This document shows positions 25,924 through 36,799 of a stretch of DNA of 64,000 nt, one piece after another (position 1 is the first letter of the stretch; the number at the start of each line of letters is the position of its first letter). Both the position numbers and the translations under genes were made by a program. The notes under the pieces were generated by a model. The model was not told where the DNA came from. It was given only the letters and a program-made list of their open reading frames with translations, and made no database searches. The stretch covers positions 165,794,559-165,858,558 of the forward strand of contig CAXKWD010000002.1 in the NCBI GenBank assembly GCA_964059195.1. The letters run 5' to 3'. The stretch is from Ectobius pallidus (lineage: Eukaryota > Arthropoda > Insecta > Blattodea > Ectobiidae).

Positions 25924-26559
25924 GGCATGGCAGAGAATCCCGGGAAGGCATGCAGCTTCAATAAAAGCGCAGGATTTTATAACAGTGTAAAAAAAACAGT
26001 TTCAACTGCCTTTGGCATATAAGCTTATGTTTCCTCGGAAACACAAGACATTTTTGAGATTATATTGTTAATGTAAAAATATTTTTTATTCTTGGAGATG
26101 AAAATCGCGCAGGATTTTAGAAAAGTCGAAATAAAACCATTTTATCAGCATATTACATAAAAACTCCCAAGAGACGAACGTCATAACATTTCATTGCGAA
26201 TAAAAGCGTGTACATCAACAATAAAAATGTACCATAGTTTACGAGATAACGGCTGTCGAACCGTTGAAAACGACTCACACGAAAAAAGTCATATCGGCAA
26301 AAATAACATCTTTTTCAAATCCGCATACTCACAGCATAAAAGAAACTTTCGGAAATAAAACTAAAATCGACGCTAACGGAAGTTGCCAGGGCTGAGAATC
26401 CCGGGAAGGCATGCAGCTTCTATTAAAGCGCAGGATTGTACAAGAGTGGAAAAAGAACAGTTTCAACTGCTTTTGCATATAAACTTATGTCTCCTCGGAA
26501 ACACAAGACATTTTTGAGATTATATTGTTAATGTAAAAACAATATTTTATATTCTTGGA

Positions 26560-26590
26560 CAGGCGGCCACGACTTCCCAGCAGGTCCGCC
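26560..26590. other. Unique 31-bp GC-rich patch inside a monomer
   Basis: In the usual attcttggagatgaaagtcgcgcagg context the seven bases gatgaaa are replaced by a 31-bp segment of about 74% GC. The segment begins caggcggcc and ends aggtccgcc; GGCGG and CCGCC near its ends can pair. It resembles nothing else in the window. The origin is unknown: filler DNA at a repaired break is one option, an assembly or library artefact another. Confidence 0.8.
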
Positions 26591-27856
26591 GTCGCGCAGG
26601 ATTTTAGAAAAGTCGAAATAAAACCATTTTATCAGCCTAGTACATAAAATCTCCCAAGAGACGAACGTCATAACATTTCATTGCGAATAAAAGCGTGTAC
26701 ATCAACAATAAAAATGTACCATAGTTTACGAGATAACGGCTGTCGAACCGTTGAAAACGCCTCACACGAAAAGAGTCATATCGGCAAAAATAACATCTTT
26801 TACAATTCCGCAAACTCTCAGCATAAAAGAAACTTTCGGAAATAAAAATAAAATCTACGCTTACGGAAGATGGTAGGGCTTAGAATCCCGGGAAGGCATG
26901 CAGCTTCTATTAAAGAACAGGATTGTATAAGAGTGGAAAAAGAACAGTTTCAACTGCTTTTGCATATTAACTTATGTTTCCTCGGAAACGCAAGAAATTT
27001 TTGAGATTATATTGTTAATGTAAAAACGGTATCTTTTATTCTTGGAGATGAAAATCGCGCAGGATTTTAGAAAACTCGAAATAAAAACGTTTTATCAGCG
27101 TACTACATAAATCCTCCCAAATGACAAAACGCATAACTTTTCATTGCGAAAATAACCATGTACATCAACAATAAAAATGTACCATAGTTTACGAGATAAA
27201 GGCTTTCGAACCGTTGAAAACGCCTCGCACGAAAAAAGTCATATCGGCAAAAATAACATCTTTTTCAATTCCGCACACTCACGGCATAAAAGATACTTTC
27301 GGAAATAAAAATAAAATCGAGGCTTACGAAAGTTGGCATTGCTGAGAATCCCGGGAAGGCATGCAGCTTCTATAAAAGCGCAGGATTGTATAACAGTGGG
27401 GAAAAAAACAGTTTCAACTGCCTTTGGCATATAAGCTTATGTTTCCTCGGAAACACAAGACATTTTTGAGATTATATTGTTAATGTAAAAATATTTTTTA
27501 TTCTTGGAGATGAAAATCGCGCAGGATTTTAGAAAAGTCGAAATAAAACCATTTTATCAGCCTATTACATAAAAACTCCCAAGAGACGAACGTCATAACA
27601 TTTCATTGCGAATAAAAGCGTGTACATCAACAATAAAAATGTACCATAGTTTACGAGATAACGGCTGTCGAAGCGTTGAAAACGCCTCGCACGAAAAAAG
27701 TCATATCGGCAAAAATAACGTCTTTTACAGTTCCGCACACTCACAGCATAAAAGAAACTTTCGGAAATAAAAATAAAATCGACGCTTACGAAAGTTGGCA
27801 TGGCTGAGAATCCCGGGAAGGCATGCAGCTTCTATAAAAGCGCAGGATTGTATAAC

Positions 27857-27861
27857 AGTGG
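27857..27861. repeat. Target site duplication AGTGG, left of LTR 1
   Basis: AGTGG precedes the TG terminus and is repeated at 28812-28816. The uninterrupted satellite reads aacagtggggaaaa with one AGTGG, as at about 43183-43195. Confidence 0.9.
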
Positions 27862-28811
27862 TGTTCACGCAAGCTAAGGGTTTTTTCCAGCATATTTATT
27901 ATGTGCAGTGAATAGTTTTAATTCCAATCATCCGCTATTTTTTCTTGCTCCAAGTATTAAGTTGAGTAGGCGTATATTACATCATATCCTGATCACGAGT
28001 TCTTTGTGGCGGGTATTCCCCCTGTAAGGATGCCTTGAAGAGCGTCAGGAAGCCTCATCAGTAGTATTAAGCCTGCAGTTAAACGAACAAGTCGCGTTCT
28101 ATCACTGCTCTGATTGTCTAGTAAGAAAGGCCTCTTCGCGCCCTTTGTATTTATATTAGAAATCGTAGGAATAAAACTTCCTTATAAGTTTTATTAGTTT
28201 CAAGTAAATTACTTAAACAGAATTTACATATTCTCCGTATTAAAAGTTCATTAGATTCACTTATTAGTTCCACGTAAGTACATAGCGTGTGACGTCATCA
28301 CTCACCAAGAAGCTATAACACGTGAGCAATCAAGTGCTAATAACTTTAAATACCTTCATTCTACAGTAAATTTTATTACCTTTAATTTGAGATACAATTC
28401 ATTGGTAAATTACAAAATTTACTAAATTATTTCTAGTGGTGCAACACTATTCGCACCATTTTCCAATTCATTGTTTCAACGTGTTTCGTTAGTTATTATT
28501 CAGTGTTCATATATTGTTTCTTCAAGTGTTTACAAGTATTAATAAAGTGCAAAGTTTTTCATTACATGTTAGATTGTTAAACCAATATGATTCCTGTGAT
28601 CTCTGTACCCAGTGTCCTCGTGATATAGTCCACTCTTGCTCTAAATGGTCCTCCGCTTCTCAGAGAAATTTTCCTATGTATTGCACATACATTGTTTCAC
28701 TCCGTCCAGAACATTTGTTCCTCTAAAACCTGAACTTTAACATTTGATCCTTGGACCGGGTATTTTACACCATTACCCAAACAATTGTCCTCACGGTCCT
28801 GATACCGTACA
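27862..28811 (+). mobile_element. Solo LTR 1 of an LTR retrotransposon (950 bp)
   Basis: The insertion starts TGTTCACGC and ends CCGTACA, so it has TGT...ACA termini, and it is flanked by a perfect 5-bp duplication (AGTGG). It has no coding capacity. An AATAAA lies at 28170-28175 and another at 28541-28546, with TA-rich sequence before them, so the plus strand is probably the sense strand. These traits identify a single LTR left after LTR-LTR recombination. The TGTTC start recalls BEL/Pao elements such as Drosophila roo, but superfamily cannot be settled without the internal region. A 70-codon ORF at 28514-28726 has no recognisable product. Copy 2 at 33444 differs at about six positions plus one indel. 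Confidence 0.85.
28541..28546 (+). terminator. AATAAA poly(A) signal candidate in solo LTR 1
   Basis: AATAAA occurs in attaataaagtgc, in the second half of the LTR, where the R region would be expected to end. The other candidate is at 28170-28175. Both are conserved in LTR 2. Confidence 0.35.
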
Positions 28812-30739
28812 AGTGGGGAAAAAAACAGTTTCAACTGCCTTTGGCATATAAACTTATGTTTCCTCGGAAACACAAGACATTTTTGAGATTATATTGTTAA
28901 TGTAAAAACAGTATCTTTTACTCTTGGAGATGAAAATCGCGCAGGATTTTAAAAAACTCGAAATAAAAACGTTTTATCAGCGTACTACATAAATCCTCCC
29001 ACATGACAAAAGGCATAACTTTTCATTGCGAATATAACCATGTACATCAACAATAAAAATGTACCCTGGTTTACGAGATAAAGGCTTTCGAACCGTTGAA
29101 AACGCCTCGCACGAAAAAGGTCATATCGGGAAAAATAACATCTTTTTCAATTCCGCACACTCACGGCATAAAAGAAACTTTCGGAAATAAAAATAAAATC
29201 GACGCTTACGAAAGTTGGCATGGCAGAAAATCCCGGGAAGGCATGCAGCTTCTATAAAAGCGCAGGATTTTATAACAGTGTAAAAAAAAACAGTTTCAAC
29301 GGCCTTTGGCATATAAGCTTATGTTTCCTCGGAAACACAAGACATTTTTGAGATTATATTGTTAATGCAAAAATATTTTTTATTCTTGGAGATGAAAATC
29401 GCGCAGGATTTTAGAAAAGTCGAAATAAAACCATTTTATAATCCTATTACATAAAAACTCCCAAGAGACGAACGTCATAACATTTCATTGCGAATAAAAG
29501 CGTGTACATCAACAATAAAAATGTACCATAGTTTACGAGATAACGGCTGTCGAACCGTTGAAAACGACTCACACGAAAAAAGTCATATCGGCAAAAATAA
29601 CATCTTTTCAAATCCGCATACTCACAGCATAAAAGAAACTTTCGGAAATAAAACTAAAATAGACGCTAACGGAAGTTGGCAGGGCTGAGAATCCCGGGAA
29701 GGCATGCAGCTTCTATTAAAGAACAGGATTGTATAAGAGTGGAAAAAGAACAGTTTCAACTGCTTTTGCATATTAACTTATGTTTCCTCGGAAACGCAAG
29801 AAATTTTTGAGATTATATTGTTAATGTAAAAACAGTATCTTTTATTCTTGGAGATGAAAATCGCGCAGGATTTTAGAAAACTCGAAATACAAACGTTTTA
29901 TCAGCGTACTACATAAATCCTCCCAAATGACAAAACGCATATCTTTTCATTGCGAATATAACCATGTATATCAACAATAAAAATGTACCATAGTTTACGA
30001 GATAAAGGCTTTCGAACCGTTGAAAACGCCTCGCACGAAAAAAGTCATATCGGCAAAAATAACATCTTTTTCAATTCCGCACACTCACGGCATAAAAGAT
30101 ACTTTCGGAAATAAAAATAAAATCGACGCTTACGAAAGTTGGCATGGCAGAGAATCCCGGGAAGGCATGCAGCTTCTATAAAAGCGCAGGATTTTATAAC
30201 AGTGTAAAAAAAACAGTTTCAACTGCCTTTGGCATATAAACTTATGTTTCCTCGGAAACACAAGACATTTTTGAGATTATATTGTTAATGTAAAAACAAT
30301 ATTTTTTATTCTTGGAGATGAAAGTCGCGCAGGATTTTAGAAAAGTCGAAATAAAACCATTTTATCAGCCTAGTACATATAAACTCCCAAGAGACGAACG
30401 TCATAACATTTCATTGCGAATAAAACCGTGTACATCAACAATAAAAATGTACCATAGTTTACGAGATAACGGCTGTCGAACCGTTGAAAATGCCTCACAC
30501 GAAAAGACTCATATCGGCAAAAATAACATCTTTTACAATTCCGCACACTCTCAGCATAAAAGAAACTTTCGGAAATAAAAATAAAATCTACGCTTACGGA
30601 AGATGGTAGGGCTTAGAATCCCGGGAAGGCATGCAGCTTCTATTAAAGAACAGGATTGTATAAGAGTGGAAAAAGAACAGTTTCAACTGCTTTTGCATAT
30701 AAACTTATGTCTCCTCGGAAACACAAGACATTTTTGAGA

Positions 30740-32450
30740 TTATATTGTTATTGTAAAAGCAATATTTTTTATTCTTAAGATGAAAATCGCGCAGGATTTT
30801 AGAAAAGTCGAAATAAAACCATTTTATCAGCCTAGTACATAAAAACTCCCAAGACACGAACGTCATAACATTTCATTGCGAATAAAAGCGTGTACATCAA
30901 CAATAAAAATGTACCATAGTTTACGAGATAACGGCTGTCGAACCGTTGAAAACGACTCACGCGAAAAAAGTCATATCGGCAAAAATAACATCTTTTCAAA
31001 TCCGCATACTCACAGCATAAAAGAAACTTTCGGAAATAAAACTAAAATAGACGCTAACGGAAGTTGGCAGGGCTGAGAATCCCGGGAAGGCATGCAGCTT
31101 CTATTAAAGCGCAGGATTGTATAAGAGTGGAAAAAGAACAGTTTCAACTGCTTTTGCATATAAACTTATGTCTCCTCGGAAACACAAGACATTTTTGAGA
31201 TTATATTGTTATTGTAAAAGCAATATTTTTTATTCTTAAGATGAAAATCGCGCAGGATTTTAGAAAAGTCGAAATAAAATCATTTTATCAGCCTAGTACA
31301 TAAAAACTCCCAAGAGACGAACGTCATAACATTTCATTGCGAATAAAAGCGTGTACACAACAATTAAAATATACCATAGTTTACGAGATAACGGCTGTCG
31401 AACCGTTGAAAACGACTCACACGAAAAAAGTCATATCGGCAAAAATAACATCTTTTTCAAATCCGCATACTCACAGCATAAAAGAAACTTTCAGAAATAA
31501 AACTAAAATCGACGCTAACGGAAGTTGGCAGGGCTGAGAATCCCGGGAAGGCATGCAGCTTCTATTAAAGCGCAGGATTGTATAAGAGTGGAAAAAGAAC
31601 AGTTTCAACTGCTTTTGCATATAAACTTATGTCTCCTCGGAAACACAAGACATTTTTGAGATTATATTGTTATTGTAAAAGCAATATTTTTTATTCTTAA
31701 GATGAAAATCGCGCAGGATTTTAGAAAAGTCGAAATAAAACCATTTTATCAGCCTAGTACATAAAAACTCCCAAGACACGAACGTCATAACATTTCATTG
31801 CGAATAAAAGCGTGTACATCAACAATAAAAATGTACCATAGTTTACGAGATAACGGCTGTCGAACCGTTGAAAACGACTCACACGATAAAAGTCATGTCG
31901 GCAAAAATAACATCTTTTATAATTCCGCATACTCACAGCATAAAAGAAATTTTCGGAAATAAAAATAAAATCGACGCTAACGTAAGTTGGCAGGGCTGAG
32001 AATCCCGGGAAGGCATGCTGCTTCTATTAAAGCGCAGGATTGTATAAGAGTGGAAAAAGAACAGTTTCAACTGCTTTTGCATATAAACTTATGTTTCCTC
32101 GGAAACACAAGACATTTTTGAGATTATATTGTTAATGTAAAAACAATATATTTTATTCTTGGAGATGAAAGTCGCGCAAGATTTCAGAAAAGTCGAAATA
32201 AAACCATTTTATCAGCCTAGTACATAAAAACTCAAAAGAGACGAACGTCATAACATTTCATTGGGAATAAAAGCGTGTACATCAACAATAAAAATGTACC
32301 ATAGTTTACGAGATAACGACTGTCGAACCGTTGAAAACGACTCACACGAAAAAAATCATATCGTCAAAAATAACATCTTTTACGATTCCGCATACTCACA
32401 GCATAAAAGAAACTTTCGGAAATGAAAATATAATCGACGCTAACGGAAGT
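30740..32450. repeat. Segment repeated at 39567-41280 (offset 8827 bp)
   Basis: Monomers with cttaagatg, cgactcacgcgaaa, the gtgtacacaacaatt variant and the rare catgctgcttc (about 32014 and 40841) occur in the same order in both places. The 8827-bp offset includes the 949-bp LTR 2, leaving about 17 monomers. The same series is found again, in altered form, near 50.6-51.5 and 59.5-60.3 kb. Confidence 0.75.
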
Positions 32451-33438
32451 TGGCAGGGCTGAGAATCCCGGGAAGGCATGCAGCTTCTATTAAAGCGCAG
32501 GATTGTATAAGAGTGGAAAAAGAACAGTTTCAACTGCTTTTGCATATAAACTTATGTTTCCTCGGAAACACAAGACATTTTTGAGATTATATTGTTAATG
32601 TAAAAACAATATATTTTATTCTTGGAGATGAAAGTCGCGCAAGATTTCAGAAAAGTCGAAATAAAACCATTTTATCAGCCTAGTACATAAAAACTCAAAA
32701 GAGACGAACGTCATAACATTTCATTGGGAATAAAAGCGTGTACATCAACAATAAAAATGTACCATAGTTTACGAGATAACGGCTGTCGAAGCGTTGAAAA
32801 CGCCTCGCACGAAAAAAGTCATATCGGCAAAAATAACGTCTTTTTCAGTTCCGCACACTCACAGCATAAAAGAAACTTTCGGAAATAAAAATAAAATCGA
32901 CGCTAACGAAAGTTGACAGGGCTCAGAATCCCGGGGAGGCATGCAGCTTCTATAAAAGCGCATCATTGTATAACTGTGGGAAAAAAAGTTTCAACTGCCT
33001 TTGGCATATAAACTTAGGTTTCCTCGGAAACACAAGACATTTTTGAGATTATATATTATTAATGTAAAAACAATATTTTTTATTGTTGGATATAAAAATC
33101 GCGCAGGATTTTAGAAAAGTCGAAATAAAATCATTTTATCAGCCTAGTACATAAAAACTCCCAAGAGACGAACGTCATAACATTTCATTGCGAATAAAAC
33201 CGTGTACATCAACAATAAAAATGTACCATAGTTTACGTGATAACGGCTGTCGAACCGTTGAAAACGCCTCGCAAGAAAAAAGTCATATCGGCAGAAATAA
33301 CATCTTTTTCAATTCCGCACACTCCCAGCATAAAAGAAACTTACGGAAATAAAAATAAAATCGACGCTTACGAAAGTTGGCATGGCTGAGAATCCCGGGA
33401 AGGCATGCAGCTTCTATAAAAGCGCAGGATTGTATAAC

Positions 33439-33443
33439 AGTGG
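33439..33443. repeat. Target site duplication AGTGG, left of LTR 2
   Basis: AGTGG directly precedes TGTTCACGC and is repeated after the LTR at 34393-34397. It is the same target position of the monomer as for LTR 1. Confidence 0.9.
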
Positions 33444-34392
33444 TGTTCACGCAAGCTAAGGGTTTTTTCCAGCATATTTATTATGTGCAGTGAATAGTTT
33501 TAATTCAAATCATCCGCTATTTTTTCTTGCTCCAAGTATTAAGTTGAGTAGGCGTATATTACATCATATCCTGATCACGAGTTCTTTGTGACGGGTATTC
33601 CCCCTGTAAGGATGCCTTGAAGAGCGTCAGGAAGCCTCATCAGTAGTATTAAGCCTGCAGTTAAACGAACAAGTCGCGTTCTATCACTGCTCTGATTGTC
33701 TAGTAACAAAGGCCTCTTCGCGCCCTTTGTATTTATACTAGAAATCGTAGGAATAAAACTTCCTTATAAGTTTTATTAGTTTCAAGTAAATTACTTAAAC
33801 AGAATTTACATATTCTCCGTATTAAAAGTTCATTAGATTCACTTATTAGTTCCACGTAAGTACATAGCGTGTGACGTCATCACTCACCAAGAAGCTATAA
33901 CACGTGAGCAATCAAGTGCTAATAACTTTAAATACCTTCATTCTACAGTAAATTTTATTACCTTTAATTTGAGATACAATTCATTGGTAAATTACAAAAT
34001 TTACTAAATTATTTCTAGTGGTGCAACACTATTCGCACCATTTTCCAATTCATTGTTTCAACGTGTTTCGTTAGTTATTATTCAGTGTTCATATATTGTT
34101 TCTTCAAGTGTTTACAAGTATTAATAAAGTGCAAAGTTTTTCATTACATGTTAGATTGTTATACCAATATGATTCCTGTGATCTCTGTACCCAGTGTCCT
34201 CGTGATATAGTCCACTCTTGCTCTAAATGGTCCTCCGCTTCTCAGAGAAATTTTCCTATGTATTGCACATACATTGTTTCACTCCGTCCAGACATTTGTT
34301 CCTCTAAAACCTGAACTTTAACATTTGATCCTTGGACCGGGTATTTTACACCATTACCCAAACATTTGTCCTCACGGTCCTGATACCGTACA
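33444..34392 (+). mobile_element. Solo LTR 2, duplicate of LTR 1 (949 bp)
   Basis: Same termini, orientation and AGTGG flanks as LTR 1. Differences read by eye: aattcaaat for aattccaat, gtgacggg for gtggcggg, agtaacaaag for agtaagaaag, tatactag for tatattag, gttatacc for gttaaacc, cagacatt for cagaacatt (1-bp deletion), and aacatttgtcc for aacaattgtcc. That is about 99% identity. Identical target position plus matching downstream satellite argue for copying with the array, not a second insertion. Upstream the monomer is a different variant from that before LTR 1. Confidence 0.85.
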
Positions 34393-36799
34393 AGTGGGGA
34401 AAAAAACAGTTTCAACTGCCTTTGGCATATAAACTTATGTTTCCTCGGAAACACAAGACATTTTTGAGATTATATTGTTAATGTAAAAACAGTATCTTTT
34501 ATTCTTGGAGATGAAAATCGCGCAGGATTTTAAAAAACTCGAAATAAAAACGTTTTATCAGCGTACTACATAAATCCTCCCAAATGACAAAAGGCATAAC
34601 TTTTCATTGCGAATATAACCATGTACATCAACAATAAAAATGTACCCTAGTTTACGAGATAAAGGCTTTCGAACCGTTGAAAACGCCTCGCACGAAAAAA
34701 GTCATATCGGCAAAAATAACATCTTTTTCAATTCCGCACACTCACGGCATAAAAGAAACTTTCGGAAATAAAAATAAAATCGACGCTTACGAAAGTTGGC
34801 ATGGCAGAGAATCCCGGGAAGGCATGCAGCTTCTATAAAAGCGCAGGATTTTATAACAGTGTAAAAAAAACAGTTTCAACGGCCTTTGGCATATAAGCTT
34901 ATGTTTCCTCGGAAACACAAGATATTTTTGAGATTATATTGTTAATGTAAAAATATTTTTTATTCTTGGAGATGAAAATCGCGCAGGATTTTAGAAAAGT
35001 CGAAATAAAACCATTTTATCAGCCTATTACATAAAAACTCCCAAGAGACGAACGTCATAACATTTCATTGCGAATAAAAGCGTGTACATCAACAATAAAA
35101 ATGTACCATAGTTTACGAGATAACGGCTGTCGAACCGTTGAAAACGCCTCACACGAAAAGAGTCATATCGGCAAAAATAACGTCTTTTACAGTTCCGCAC
35201 ACTCACAGCATAAAAGAAACTTTCGGAAATTTAAAATAAAATCGACGCTAACGAAAGTTGACAGGATTGATAATCCCGGGAAGGCATGCAGCTTCTATTA
35301 AAGCGCAGGATTGTATAAGAGTGGAAAAAGAACAGTTTCAACTGCTTTTGCATATAAACTTATGTCTCCTCGGAAACACAAGACATTTTTGAGATTATAT
35401 TGTTAATGTAAAAACAATATTTTTTATTCTTGGAGATGAAAGTCGCGCAGGATTTTAGAAAAGTCGAAATAAAACCATTTTATCAGCCTAGTACATAAAA
35501 TCTCCCAAGAGACGAACGTCATAACATTTCATTGCGAATAAAAGCGTGTACATCAACAATAAAAATGTACCATAGTTTACGAGATAACGGCTGTCGAACC
35601 GTTGAAAACGCCTCACACGAAAAGAGTCATATCGGCAAAAATAACATCTTTTACAATTCCGCACACTCTCAGCATAAAATAAACTTTCGGAAATAAAAAT
35701 AAAATCTACGCTTACGGAAGATGGTAGGGCTTAGAATCCCGGGAAGGCATGCAGCTTCTATTAAAGAACAGGATTGTATAAGAGTGGAAAAAGAACAGTT
35801 TCAACTGCTTTTGCATATTAACTTATGTTTCCTCGGAAACGCAAGAAATTTTTGAGATTATATTGTTAATGTAAAAACAGTATCTTTTATTCTTGGAGAT
35901 GAAAATCGGGCAGGATTTTAGAAAACTCGAAATAAAAACGTTTTATCAGCGTACTACATAAATCCTCCCAAATGACAAAACGCATATCTTTTCATTGCGA
36001 ATATAACCATGTAGTTCAACAATAAAAATGTACCACAGTTTACGAGATAAAGGCTTTCGAACCGTTGAAAACGCCTCGCACGAAAAAAGTCATATCGGCA
36101 AAAATAACATCTTTTTCAATTCCGCACACTCACGGCATAAAAGATACTTTCGGAAATAAAAATAAAATCGACGCTTACGAAAGTTGGCATGGCAGAGAAT
36201 CCCGGGAAGGCATGCAGCTTCTATAAAAGCGCAGGATTTTATAACAGTGTAAAAAAAACAGTTTCAACTGCCTTTGGCATATAAACTTATGTTTCCTCGG
36301 AAACACAAGACATTTTTGAGATTATATTGTTAATGTAAAAACAATATTTTTTATTCTTGGAGATGAAAGTCGCGCAGGATTTTAGAAAAGTCGAAATAAA
36401 ACCATTTTATCAGCCTAGTACATATAAACTCCCAAGAGACGAACGTCATAACATTTCATTGCGAATAAAACCGTGTACATGAACAATAAATATGTACCAT
36501 AGTTTACGAGATAACGGCTGTCGAAGCGTTGAAAACGCCTCGCACGAAAAAAGTCATATCGGCAAAAATAACGTCTTTTACAGTTCCGCACACTCACAGC
36601 ATAAAAGAAACTTTCGGAAATTTAAAATAAAATCGACGCTAACGAAAGTTGACAGGATTGATAATCCCGGGAAGGCATGCAGCTCCTATAAAAGCGCAGG
36701 ATTGTATAACAGTGGGAAAAAAACAGTTTCAACTGCCTTTGGCATATAAACATAGGTTTCCTCGGAAACACAAGACATTTTTGAGATTATATTGTTAAT

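Larger units (their letters stand above)
18801..27861. repeat. Satellite array, block 2 (about 20 monomers)
   Basis: The array resumes inside the monomer cut by the LINE (taacatttaattgcg, one change from the usual cattgcg) and runs to the first solo LTR. The first full stretch, near 18820-19020, shares rare variants with the monomer left of the LINE. B-type monomers are seen near 22450, 23375, 24300, 25225 and 27075. Two structurally odd monomers lie at 25909 and 26560. No gene is present in this block. Confidence 0.96.
28812..33443. repeat. Satellite array, block 3 (ten monomers between the LTRs)
   Basis: The block begins with the AGTGG duplication of LTR 1 (28812-28816) and ends with the left AGTGG of LTR 2 (33439-33443). 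Its 4632 bp equal ten monomers. The first monomers match those following LTR 2 at an offset of about 5581 bp. B types lie near 28955 and 29880. Two neighbouring monomers near 32170 and 32640 share gcgcaagatttcag and actcaaaagagac, a local doublet. No gene is present. Confidence 0.95.

Noticed and set aside
28514..28726. A 70-codon ORF in both LTR copies
   Set aside because: It is inside a non-coding LTR, lacks any motif, and its C-terminus shifts between the two copies because of a 1-bp deletion.
27862..34392. One composite LTR element with satellite as its internal region
   Set aside because: Each LTR has its own AGTGG on both sides and the inner sequence is ordinary in-phase satellite, with no primer-binding site, polypurine tract or gag-pol.
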